From assembly GCF_018100785.1 (NCBI RefSeq), contig NZ_JAGJEC010000002.1, positions 1 to 64,000 of the forward strand: 64,000 nucleotides of DNA. Direction: 5' to 3'. The notes below the pieces were generated by a model. The model ran no database searches. It was not told the origin of the DNA and saw only the letters and a list, made by a program, of their open reading frames with translations. Below, piece after piece: positions 18,066-25,516 of the stretch. The stretch is from Maribacter sp. MMG018 (GTDB taxonomy: Bacteria > Bacteroidota > Bacteroidia > Flavobacteriales > Flavobacteriaceae). Each line of letters opens with the position of its first letter. The first letter of the stretch is position 1. The position numbers and the translations under genes were made by a program.

Positions 18066-18700
18066 TGTACGTATTTAAGAAATCGGTCTTTTTTATACTG
18101 CGGAACCGATTCGTTTTCCATAAATAGTTTAAGTAGTTCTTGGGGCTTTTCTTTCATGAAGATCAATTCGTAAAATTGCTGTACGGTAAGAGCGTTGTTA
18201 GATTCCTCTATTAACTTTAAACAATCTCCGCTAAAGACTGCGCCTTCTTCAATTATTTTGACATAGGTGCCCGGGTGGTTATGTGATATAAACTCTTTGA
18301 TTATACTTTGTGTGCCAAACCTTACGCCTAATTTATAACAGGGTTCCCGAGGTTGAGATACCTGAACCAACGCCTTTCCGATACGATAGATGTTACCGAT
18401 CTTGATTTTTGCTTCGTCCAAACCTTCAATGGTAAGGTTTTCACCGAACATGCCCCATTCCCACTCAAGGTCTGGATATTTGTTTCTCCAGAAAGGATAT
18501 TGCCCGGACGAAAAAAGATAACAAGCTTTATGAATACCTGCGTGATGCTTACGGTCTATAACCGTATCGTCCTTGACATCGGTCTTTCCCAAAAAAAGAC
18601 CTTTAGTTGTCGGCGATTTATAAATACCTGTTTTTTCTTCGACTCCGTTCCATGTAAAACTTCTAGGGGCAAGACTAATATTCGTAGAAATAACCTTCAT
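18062..18700 (-). CDS. MOSC domain protein (YiiM-like)
   Basis: Start set at 18700 (MKVISTNISL); 26 upstream in-frame codons lack a good context. Residues 1-160 form the MOSC domain found in molybdenum cofactor sulfurases: VIDRKHHAGIHKACYLF near 50-66, WGMFGENLTIEGL, and the conserved Cys of REPCYKLGVRF, the likely sulfur or Moco contact. The C-terminal 60 residues are helical, like the YiiM tail. A role in molybdenum-cofactor-dependent reduction or sulfur transfer is known for some relatives only. It is coupled to the DoxX-like gene downstream. Confidence 0.88.
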   Translation of the reverse strand: MKVISTNISLAPRSFTWNGVEEKTGIYKSPTTKGLFLGKTDVKDDTVIDRKHHAGIHKACYLFSSGQYPFWRNKYPDLEWEWGMFGENLTIEGLDEAKIKIGNIYRIGKALVQVSQPREPCYKLGVRFGTQSIIKEFISHNHPGTYVKIIEEGAVFSGDCLKLIEESNNALTVQQFYELIFMKEKPQELLKLFMENESVPQYKKDRFLKYVQ

Positions 18701-18824
18701 ATCGTGAAGATAGAAAAACACGGCCATTAATCCCTGTTTTGGTATTTGATTGTTCGCATGTTTACAGGTTATGTTCAATCCTTTTACACCAAAAACAATA
18801 CGTTCAAGTAACCTCTTTGTCTAA

Positions 18825-18840
18825 AACAGAATGTTCTGTT
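18825..18840. promoter_or_regulatory. Operator-like palindrome AACAGAA-TG-TTCTGTT
   Basis: Seven-base perfect arms around a 2-base centre lie in the 282-base divergent gap between the MOSC gene and the symporter / inositol oxygenase genes. No T-run follows, so it is not a terminator. A dimeric repressor site is a reasonable reading. Confidence 0.4.
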
Positions 18841-18982
18841 CGAAATTATGATGGTATTTAATTGTTAGTCAGATATTTTGCTAAAGTGTAAAAGAAACAC
18901 GACATTAGGAGATGAATACCGGTCATAGTTAATAAAACCTGACCTAGGGTTTAGCTAATATTTTTTCACTTTATCTAAATAA

Positions 18983-20581
18983 ATGTTATTTGTATCATTT
19001 TTGCTTTTTACTGGTTTTGTAGCATTTTATGCCACGTATAAACTTCGAAAGGATAAGCTGAACACCAAAGATGGTTATTTTCTAGGGGGGCGCTCTTTAA
19101 CTGGTATCGTTATTGCCGGATCTTTGTTGTTGACCAACATTTCTACCGAGCATTTGGTAGGTATGAACGGTTCTTCTTATCGTAACGGGGCCATTATTAT
19201 AGCATGGGAGGTTACATCTGCTTTGGCCTTGGTTGTCGGAGCCTTGTATTTGGCGCCCAGATATCTTAAAATGGGGCTGACCACGATACCTGAATTTTTA
19301 GAGAAACGGTTCGATGGACTTACCAGAACCTTGGTGGCCCTGCTATTGATCATATCTTTTGTCGCTACTTTATTACCTATTGTTCTATACACGGGAGCCC
19401 TAAACATAGAAGCTATTTTTGAAATATCGGAGCTGTTGAAGGTAAGCCATGATCAAGGAATCTGGATCACCATTTTAATAGTAGGAAGCATCGGTGCCAT
19501 CTATGCTATTTTTGGAGGGTTGAAAATGGTGGCATATACGGACACTATTAATGGGTTTGGTCTTCTTGTTGCCGGTCTTCTCGTTCCGATTATAGCACTT
19601 TTGAGCATTGGGGATGGAAACTTGTTTCAGGGTTTGGGCGAAGTTTTTGATAACAGTCCTGAAAAGTTCAATGTAATTAGTAATGAACCAGGTATTGGTG
19701 ATGGCGCACGTTCCTCTATATTACCTTTTGAGGTGTTGTTTACGGGGCTTATGGTGAATCAAATTTATTTTTGGACCATGCATCAATCCATAATACAAAG
19801 GGTATTGGGGGCGGTAAACCTAAAAGAAGCGCAAAAAGGGTTGTTGTATACGGGGCTATTGAAAATTCTAGTACCATTGATTATTGTGTTGCCCGGGCTT
19901 ATAGGTTTTTATTACTTTGGAGAATCACTATATGATAACCCGGATAGCGTTTATCCCGAGTTGGTGAAAAAGGTAATGCCTTTATGGTTAACGGGGTTCT
20001 TTGTAGCCGTAATGATGGGGGCTATTTTAAGTACGTTCAATAGTGCCCTTAATAGTGCGGCCACCGTTTTTAGCCTAGGTATCTATAAAAGATATATACA
20101 TAAAGATGCAGCTGATCGTAAGCTGGTGAAAATTGGTAAATGGACATCGTTGTTATTGGCCGTTTTTGCAATAGGCATTGCACCTTTTGTGGCAAATGCG
20201 CCAGACGGGCTATACCAACTTCTGCAACAATTGAACGGTATTTTCTTTATACCCATCGCCAGCGTTATTTCTGCAGGTTTTCTTTTTCCGAAAATTTCAG
20301 CTTTTGGGGCCAAAGTAGGTCTTGTATTTGGGCTGTTCTTTTATGTGATCATGTACTATTTTATAAAAGTGGATATACATTTTGTTCACATTTGGGGAAT
20401 AGAGTTCGTTCTAAACCTCTTGGTAATGTACTTGGCATCAATGGTTAAACCAAATACAGAAAAATTTAAGATAAAAAACGCCGAGGTCATAAACCTAAAA
20501 CCTTGGGCGTATGCCAAACCTTTTAGCCTCTTTTTGGTGCTATTTACTATCGTATTGTATGTTTGGTTAGGAAATATTTGA
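18983..20581 (+). CDS. Sodium/solute symporter (SSS family), probably myo-inositol or sugar
   Basis: The 532 residues have about 14 hydrophobic segments in the LeuT-like arrangement of the SSS family. Recognisable parts are KDGYFLGGRSLTG (30-42), GSLLLTNISTEHLVGMNG (46-63, the sodium-binding first helix region), AIFGGLKMVAYTD, and the GAILSTFNSALNSAATVFSLGIY stretch near 350-372. Its closest look is the YidK/SGLT-like subgroup that moves sugars or inositol. It lies 80 bases before a myo-inositol oxygenase gene on the same strand, so inositol uptake is the favoured substrate by context. Confidence 0.87.
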   Translation: MLFVSFLLFTGFVAFYATYKLRKDKLNTKDGYFLGGRSLTGIVIAGSLLLTNISTEHLVGMNGSSYRNGAIIIAWEVTSALALVVGALYLAPRYLKMGLTTIPEFLEKRFDGLTRTLVALLLIISFVATLLPIVLYTGALNIEAIFEISELLKVSHDQGIWITILIVGSIGAIYAIFGGLKMVAYTDTINGFGLLVAGLLVPIIALLSIGDGNLFQGLGEVFDNSPEKFNVISNEPGIGDGARSSILPFEVLFTGLMVNQIYFWTMHQSIIQRVLGAVNLKEAQKGLLYTGLLKILVPLIIVLPGLIGFYYFGESLYDNPDSVYPELVKKVMPLWLTGFFVAVMMGAILSTFNSALNSAATVFSLGIYKRYIHKDAADRKLVKIGKWTSLLLAVFAIGIAPFVANAPDGLYQLLQQLNGIFFIPIASVISAGFLFPKISAFGAKVGLVFGLFFYVIMYYFIKVDIHFVHIWGIEFVLNLLVMYLASMVKPNTEKFKIKNAEVINLKPWAYAKPFSLFLVLFTIVLYVWLGNI

Positions 20582-20661
20582 AATTCAATGTGTTATAGTT
20601 TACTATTTCAATATTTAAGCATAAATTTATTTAGAATAGAATTAAGAACCAATAGATTGTG

Positions 20662-21474
20662 ATGGAGGAAAAAACGTTTAGAAATTATGATGCTCCCGAT
20701 GTTTCTGCGGCCGTAAAAGAGCATTACAGAAAAATGAGGAAGAACCAAACCTATGATTATGTACAAAGAATGCATAAAAAGTATTTGACGTTCGATAAGC
20801 CAATGGATTTGTGGGAAGCTATGCGGCATTTAAACAGTTTAATAGATGTAAGCGATCCTGACCTAGATTTGCCCAACGTGCAGCATTTGATACAAAGTGC
20901 AGAAGCAATAAGGGCCGATGGCAGACCTGATTGGATGCAATTGACAGGTTTGATCCACGATCTGGGAAAAATAATGTTCATGTGGGGCAATGATGAAGAT
21001 GGTACCAGCCAAGCCGAACAATGGGGAATGGTAGGTGATGTTTTTGTAGTAGGATGTGCGTTGCCGAATACATGTGTTTATCCTGAATTTAATGAGCTAA
21101 ATGCCGATATGAAAGATGAACGTTATAATACCCCAACAGGTATTTATGAAGAAGGGTGTGGTTTAGATAACCTTGAATTGGCTTGGGGCCATGATGAATA
21201 CCTGTATCAGGTTTTAAGTAACCATAAAGATAATACGCTTCCCGAAGAGGCCATGGTAATGATTAGGTACCATTCTTTTTATCCTTGGCATACAGGAGGA
21301 AGTTACTCAGAACTTTTAAATGAGAAAGACAAAGAGTATTTACAGATCATAAGAGATTTTAATAAATATGATCTGTATACTAAAAGTCAGAAAATATATG
21401 ACCTGCAAGAGGTAATGGATTATTATAGACCTATTGCTGAAAAATATTTGGGAACAGGACCTATATACTGGTAA
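20662..21474 (+). CDS. Inositol oxygenase (myo-inositol to D-glucuronate)
   Basis: It opens the inositol ring with O2 using a mixed-valent di-iron centre. The ATG at 20662 is preferred over the GTG one codon earlier. All six metal ligands known from the mouse enzyme have counterparts: His75 (VQHLIQSAEAIR), His99 and Asp100 (GLIHDLGK), His177 (AWGHDEYLY), His204 (IRYHSFYPWH) and Asp237 (FNKYDLYTK). The family stretches VGDVFVVGCALP and the C-terminal GPIYW are also present. At 270 residues it is full length. A symporter gene precedes it. No uronate isomerase is in view, so the fate of the glucuronate must be encoded elsewhere. Confidence 0.95.
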   Translation: MEEKTFRNYDAPDVSAAVKEHYRKMRKNQTYDYVQRMHKKYLTFDKPMDLWEAMRHLNSLIDVSDPDLDLPNVQHLIQSAEAIRADGRPDWMQLTGLIHDLGKIMFMWGNDEDGTSQAEQWGMVGDVFVVGCALPNTCVYPEFNELNADMKDERYNTPTGIYEEGCGLDNLELAWGHDEYLYQVLSNHKDNTLPEEAMVMIRYHSFYPWHTGGSYSELLNEKDKEYLQIIRDFNKYDLYTKSQKIYDLQEVMDYYRPIAEKYLGTGPIYW

Positions 21475-21493
21475 TCTTCATAGTATTTAAAAT

Positions 21494-21526
21494 AAAAAAG
21501 CCGTTTCATTTTGAAACGGCTTTTTT
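21494..21526. terminator. Bidirectional intrinsic terminator
   Basis: Perfect 15-bp stem AAAAAAGCCGTTTCA / TGAAACGGCTTTTTT with a 3-base loop, between the convergent inositol oxygenase and htpG genes. Confidence 0.93.
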
Positions 21527-21544
21527 GGTTCTTGATATAATGGT

Positions 21545-23434
21545 TTATTTGACCATGTCGTAACTACGTTTAATAAACTCTGTTAATTCGGCACCTTTTA
21601 AAAGGCCTTTAGAGAGTTTAGCAAGATCTAACGATTGATTGATCAATCGTTCTTTTTTCTTTGCGGTTTTTGTGTTAAGAATTTCACTAACCAACTCATG
21701 GTTGGTATTTACGATCAGGTTGTACATCTCTGGCATATTGCCCATACCGAACATACCACCGCCACCGGTTTGCTGCATTTCTTTCATTCTTCGCATAAAT
21801 TCCGGTTCTGTGATAATAAACGGCGAGGCATCGCTGTCCATTGCTTCCAATTGTACGGTATAATTGCTTTTTTCGCCAAAAACAGCTTCTAGATCCGCCT
21901 TTAGTTTTTCTTTCTCCTCGTCGGATAATTTAGAAATCTGCGTATCTTCTTTTTGTATTAATTTGTCAATATGGTCCGCATCTACCCTTGCAAAAGATAT
22001 TTTCTCTTTTGAGGTTTCCAGTTTTTGCATCAAATGACTGATGATAGGGGAGTCCAATAGCAGAACTTCGTATCCCTTATCTTTTGCGGCCGCTATATAA
22101 CTATGCTGGGCTTCTTTGTCCGATGCATAAAGAATAACCAATTTGTCATCTTTGTCGGTCTGGTTTTCTTTAATCTTTTCTTGCAGTTCCTCAAAAGTAT
22201 AGTAGGTACCGTCTACCGTAGGGTACAATGCAAATTTGTCCGCTTTTTCAAAGAACTTATCTTCGGATAGCATTCCGTATTCAATAACGATTTTGATATC
22301 GTTCCATTTAGATTCAAAATCTTCACGGTTGTTCTTGAACAGCGAACTTAGTTTATCGGCAACCTTTCTGGTGATGTAAGAAGAAATTTTCTTTACCGCA
22401 CCGTCTGCCTGTAAGTATGATCTTGAAACATTTAGGGGAATGTCGGGAGAATCGATAACACCACGTAACATGGTCAAGAATTCAGGAACAATACCCTCAA
22501 CGTTATCGGTAACAAAAACCTGATTTTGATATAGTTGTATTTTATCCTTCTGAATATTCAGGTCATTGGTAAGTTTTGGAAAGTATAAAATACCGGTTAA
22601 GTTAAAAGGATAATCGACATTTAGGTGAATATGGAACAAAGGTTCATCAAACTGCATTGGGTACAATTCCCTGTAGAAAGATTTATAATCTTCATCTTTT
22701 AGGTCTGCTGGCTGTTTGGTCCATGCAGGGTTAGGGTTGTTAATTATGTTGTCTACCTCTTTGGTAGGTGCAGGGTCTTCTTCTTTTGCTCCTTCAGGTT
22801 TTGGTAGCGTTTCTGTTTTAGTGCCGAATTTTATGGGTACCGGCATAAACTTGTTGTACTTTCTTAGCAGCTCGCTTATTCTATGGTCTTCTAAAAACTC
22901 GGTAGAATCATCGGCAATGTGTAGAATAATTTCTGTTCCACGTTCTTTTTTGTCTGAAGCCTCTAGACTAAAATTAGGAGAACCGTCGCAAGACCAATGA
23001 ACGGCTGGCTCGTCTTTAAAACTTTTGGTAATAATTTCTACTTTGTCCGCTACCATAAAGGCAGAGTAGAAACCAAGACCAAAATGGCCTATGATACCTG
23101 CATCTTTGGCAGAGTCTTCGTATTTGTTCAAAAACTCTTCGGCACCCGAGAATGCCACTTCGTTGATGTACTTTTTTACTTCTTCTTCTGTCATACCCAA
23201 CCCTTGGTCTATGACATGAAGTTTTTTTCCTTCTTTATCTACCTTAACCTCGATAATAGGGTTGCCATACTCTACCTTGGCTTCGCCTATAGAGGTCAAA
23301 TGCTTTAGTTTAAGAGTGGCATCCGTTGCATTCGAAATCAATTCCCTTAGAAAAATTTCATGATCGCTATACAAGAATTTCTTTATTAATGGAAATATAT
23401 TGTCTACCGAAACATTTATTTTACCTGTAGCCAT
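21545..23434 (-). CDS. htpG: Molecular chaperone HtpG (Hsp90)
   Basis: Full-length 629-residue Hsp90. The N-terminal ATPase domain has LRELISNATDAT (about 28-39, with the Glu and Asn that activate and hold Mg-ATP), DQGLGMTEEEV and GHFGLGFYSAFMVADKV. The middle domain carries the catalytic-loop Arg in NVSRSYLQADG. The C-terminal dimerisation domain is Met- and Gly-rich near 560-575 (a stretch with MFGMGNM), then helical to the end. A TGACA direct repeat sits 70-82 bases upstream and may mark its heat-shock control. Confidence 0.97.
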   Translation of the reverse strand: MATGKINVSVDNIFPLIKKFLYSDHEIFLRELISNATDATLKLKHLTSIGEAKVEYGNPIIEVKVDKEGKKLHVIDQGLGMTEEEVKKYINEVAFSGAEEFLNKYEDSAKDAGIIGHFGLGFYSAFMVADKVEIITKSFKDEPAVHWSCDGSPNFSLEASDKKERGTEIILHIADDSTEFLEDHRISELLRKYNKFMPVPIKFGTKTETLPKPEGAKEEDPAPTKEVDNIINNPNPAWTKQPADLKDEDYKSFYRELYPMQFDEPLFHIHLNVDYPFNLTGILYFPKLTNDLNIQKDKIQLYQNQVFVTDNVEGIVPEFLTMLRGVIDSPDIPLNVSRSYLQADGAVKKISSYITRKVADKLSSLFKNNREDFESKWNDIKIVIEYGMLSEDKFFEKADKFALYPTVDGTYYTFEELQEKIKENQTDKDDKLVILYASDKEAQHSYIAAAKDKGYEVLLLDSPIISHLMQKLETSKEKISFARVDADHIDKLIQKEDTQISKLSDEEKEKLKADLEAVFGEKSNYTVQLEAMDSDASPFIITEPEFMRRMKEMQQTGGGGMFGMGNMPEMYNLIVNTNHELVSEILNTKTAKKKERLINQSLDLAKLSKGLLKGAELTEFIKRSYDMVK

Positions 23435-23503
23435 TTTATATGTTTTTTATATTAATTAATTCTAACCGATGATTGGCAAAAAAAGTACCATAATGTATAT
23501 CAG

Positions 23504-23516
23504 TGACAAACTGACA
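23504..23516 (-). promoter_or_regulatory. TGACA direct repeat upstream of htpG
   Basis: On the minus strand the sequence reads TGTCAGTTTGTCA: two TGTCA halves in the same direction, 8 bases apart, 70-82 bases before the htpG start. It is not a CIRCE or HAIR palindrome. A heat-shock regulator site is possible. Confidence 0.35.
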
Positions 23517-23579
23517 CATAGTTGATTTGAAAGTTTAACATAATTATTGTTTAATTTTTTTGTTATAAAGTTAAACAAT

Positions 23580-23700
23580 TTGTATATTAAGCTGTGATTG
23601 GGAAGAAATGCTATGAGAAAGTTCTTACTGTAATCACGTTTTGTTATTTATTAGGTTAGGTTGTTTAAAAACGCGTTTTTCATAGAAAGCGCGTTTTTTC
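23580..23700 (+). ncRNA. Candidate small RNA A (orphan transcript ending in a terminator)
   Basis: A TTGTATATTAA box is followed by GCTGTGA (23591-23597), AAGAAATGCTATGAGAAAG, TTAGGTTAGGTTG (23651-23663) and a hairpin terminator. The gene on the left (htpG) is transcribed away from it and the terminator precedes fabH, so no coding gene needs this terminator. The same motifs occur in order at 47044-47138. Confidence 0.45.
23667..23699 (+). terminator. Orphan intrinsic terminator before fabH
   Basis: Stem AAAAACGCGTTTT / AAAGCGCGTTTTT (13 pairs including one G-T) with a 6-base loop and a T-run. It ends 177 bases before fabH, with no upstream plus-strand coding gene after 21474. Confidence 0.85.
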
Positions 23701-23876
23701 AGTTATTGTGGTATAGTTGTTTTTTGTGTGTTTTGATAGAAGAAAAAATGGCAATTTATGATTATATGAAACCATATAGTGAACCAACTAGTTTATCACA
23801 AAAAAAGTGATGATTTAGTAATTGTTGTTATATTGCATTGCTAGTTCTATGTCAATACTAGTGCAAAATTTATCAT

Positions 23877-24887
23877 ATGTACAATTCAAAAATAACCGGG
23901 TTAGGATATTATGTACCGGAAAATGTAATCACCAACGATGATCTGTCTAAAATCATGGATACCAATGATGCTTGGATTCAAGAGAGAACGGGTATAAAAG
24001 AAAGAAGGCATGTCGTTAGGGGAGATGGGGATACCACCACTACAATGGGGGTAAAAGCAGCTAAAATTGCAATTGAGAGGGCAAAAATAGATAAAGACGA
24101 TATAGATTTTATCGTATTTGCTACATTAAGTCCGGATTATTATTTTCCTGGTCCCGGGGTTTTGGTACAGAGAGATTTGGGAATAAAGACCGTAGGTGCC
24201 TTAGATGTAAGAAACCAGTGTTCAGGTTTTATATACGCGCTTTCGGTTGCGGACCAATTTATAAAAAGTGGAATGTATAAAAATGTTCTTGTAATCGGTT
24301 CTGAACTGCATTCGCACGGTTTGGATATGACTACAAGGGGAAGGGGAGTTTCGGTCATTTTTGGTGATGGCGCCGGAGCTGCCGTTTTAAGTAGATCGGA
24401 AGACAAGGGGAAAGGAATGCTTTCTTCGCATTTACATTCTGAAGGGCAACATGCGGAAGAGCTGTCTTTGATCGCTCCGGGCATGGGCAAAAGATGGGTG
24501 ACCGATATTATTGAGGACAACGACCCCAATGACGAATCATATTATCCGCATATGAACGGGCAATTCGTATTCAAGAATGCGGTAGTGCGTTTCAGTGAGG
24601 TGATTATGGAAGGGTTAAAAAAGAATAGCTTAAAACCAGAGGATATTGATCTACTGGTGCCCCACCAAGCAAACTTGAGGATCTCCCAGTTTATTCAGAA
24701 TAAGTTTGGTTTGGGCAACGATCAGGTGTTTAACAATATTATGAAGTATGGTAATACCACAGCTGCATCTATTCCAATTGCCCTTACCGAAGCATGGGAG
24801 TCGGGTAAGGTAAAAGATGGCGACTTGGTGGTATTGGCGGCCTTTGGCAGTGGATTTACATGGGGTAGTGTAATTATTCGTTGGTAA
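23877..24887 (+). CDS. fabH: 3-oxoacyl-ACP synthase III family protein (FabH-like)
   Basis: Condensing enzyme that starts fatty-acid or related acyl-chain synthesis from an acyl-CoA and malonyl-ACP. The 336 residues show the KAS III triad: Cys115 (RNQCSGFIYAL), His263 (VPHQANLRI) and Asn293 (KYGNTTAASIPIA), plus GDGAGAAVL and the ending GSGFTWGSVIIRW. It carries an insertion around residues 205-225 (EDNDPNDESYYP) not seen in the short E. coli form. It is not beside rpmF or plsX, so a second fabH elsewhere is possible and this may be a paralogue with its own acyl preference. Confidence 0.9.
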   Translation: MYNSKITGLGYYVPENVITNDDLSKIMDTNDAWIQERTGIKERRHVVRGDGDTTTTMGVKAAKIAIERAKIDKDDIDFIVFATLSPDYYFPGPGVLVQRDLGIKTVGALDVRNQCSGFIYALSVADQFIKSGMYKNVLVIGSELHSHGLDMTTRGRGVSVIFGDGAGAAVLSRSEDKGKGMLSSHLHSEGQHAEELSLIAPGMGKRWVTDIIEDNDPNDESYYPHMNGQFVFKNAVVRFSEVIMEGLKKNSLKPEDIDLLVPHQANLRISQFIQNKFGLGNDQVFNNIMKYGNTTAASIPIALTEAWESGKVKDGDLVVLAAFGSGFTWGSVIIRW

Positions 24888-24951
24888 GTAAAGACCTTAA
24901 TTTTTTGCTGCGTGTTTCTGTAGGCAATTATTGTAGCGTATATAAAAAGCA

Positions 24952-24975
24952 GAACCCAGACATATGTCTGGGTTC
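24952..24975. repeat. Perfect 24-bp palindrome
   Basis: GAACCCAGACAT followed by its exact reverse complement. No T-run follows on the plus strand; a short T-run lies on the minus-strand side. Confidence 0.85.
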
Positions 24976-25045
24976 CTTGCTGATAAGCTATACTAAACAC
25001 TAACCATTAACTATAAATATATAGCGATATCAACTTTATTTATGC

Positions 25046-25061
25046 TTTTAACGCGTTAAAA
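25046..25061. repeat. Perfect 16-bp palindrome TTTTAACGCGTTAAAA
   Basis: The exact self-complementary sequence could be a protein-binding site or an RNA hairpin. It lies 22 bases before a terminator. Confidence 0.8.
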
Positions 25062-25082
25062 ATAATCTTATTACTAATTCTT

Positions 25083-25109
25083 ACGTCTATATAAAGACGT
25101 TTTTTTTTT
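25083..25109 (+). terminator. Intrinsic terminator
   Basis: Stem ACGTCT / AGACGT with a 6-base loop, then ten T including the last stem base. It lies 196 bases past the fabH stop. Confidence 0.8.
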
Positions 25110-25152
25110 AAAATGTTACAGAATCAGTAAAATTTAACAACTTATTAATAAA

Positions 25153-25512
25153 ATGAAAAAGACTCTTGTTTTCGGAGCATCCCTAAAAACAGACCGTTAC
25201 AGTAACTTGGTAATACATAAACTTCTACGTAACGAAATAGAGACCCAAGCTTTTGGTATTAAAACCGGAGACGTCGGGGGCGTGCAAGTTAAGACCAATT
25301 TAAACGAATTCCAAGATATTCACACAATAACATTATACCTAAACCCATTACGGCAGAAACAGTATTACGACGTTATAATGGACCTGCAACCGAAACGGGT
25401 TATTTTTAACCCCGGAACCGAAAACCCGGAATTTTATAAATTGCTAAGGGAGAGGGGCATTAAGGTAGAAATTGCGTGTACACTGGTTTTATTGGCTACC
25501 GGGCAATACTGA
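25153..25512 (+). CDS. CoA-binding domain protein (Rossmann-like)
   Basis: The 119 residues form a single CoA-binding domain as in YccU. It starts with the beta strand and turn LVFGASLKTDRYS (5-17) that binds nucleotide, then PKRVIFNPGTENPEF (about 80-94) and IACTLVLL near the end. Family proteins bind CoA or related dinucleotides; no reaction is established. The stop is 4 bases from the convergent stop of a symporter gene. Confidence 0.85.
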   Translation: MKKTLVFGASLKTDRYSNLVIHKLLRNEIETQAFGIKTGDVGGVQVKTNLNEFQDIHTITLYLNPLRQKQYYDVIMDLQPKRVIFNPGTENPEFYKLLRERGIKVEIACTLVLLATGQY

Positions 25513-25516
25513 TTTT

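Larger units (their letters stand above)
23435..23876. other. 442-base intergenic region between divergent htpG and fabH
   Basis: The region holds, left to right: a TGACA direct repeat near htpG (23504-23516), an AT-rich stretch with GTTTAAC / GTTAAAC arms (23532-23576), a promoter-like TTGTATATTAA (23580-23590), about 75 uncoded bases, and a strong plus-strand terminator (23667-23699). No credible open reading frame lies inside. From 23700 to 23876 I see only AT-rich leader of fabH. Confidence 0.7.
24934..25110 (+). ncRNA. Structured intergenic region D, candidate small RNA
   Basis: A TATATAAAAAG box (about 24939-24949) is followed directly by a perfect 24-bp palindrome (24952-24975), a perfect 16-bp palindrome (25046-25061) and an intrinsic terminator (25083-25109). 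The CoA-binding protein gene starts 43 bases after the terminator. The whole could instead be the 3' tail of fabH, whose stop is 47 bases before the box. Confidence 0.4.

Noticed and set aside
24952..24975. The 24-bp palindrome as a classic terminator of fabH
   Set aside because: No T-run follows on the plus strand; the clear terminator is at 25083-25109. I keep it as a structure of unknown role.
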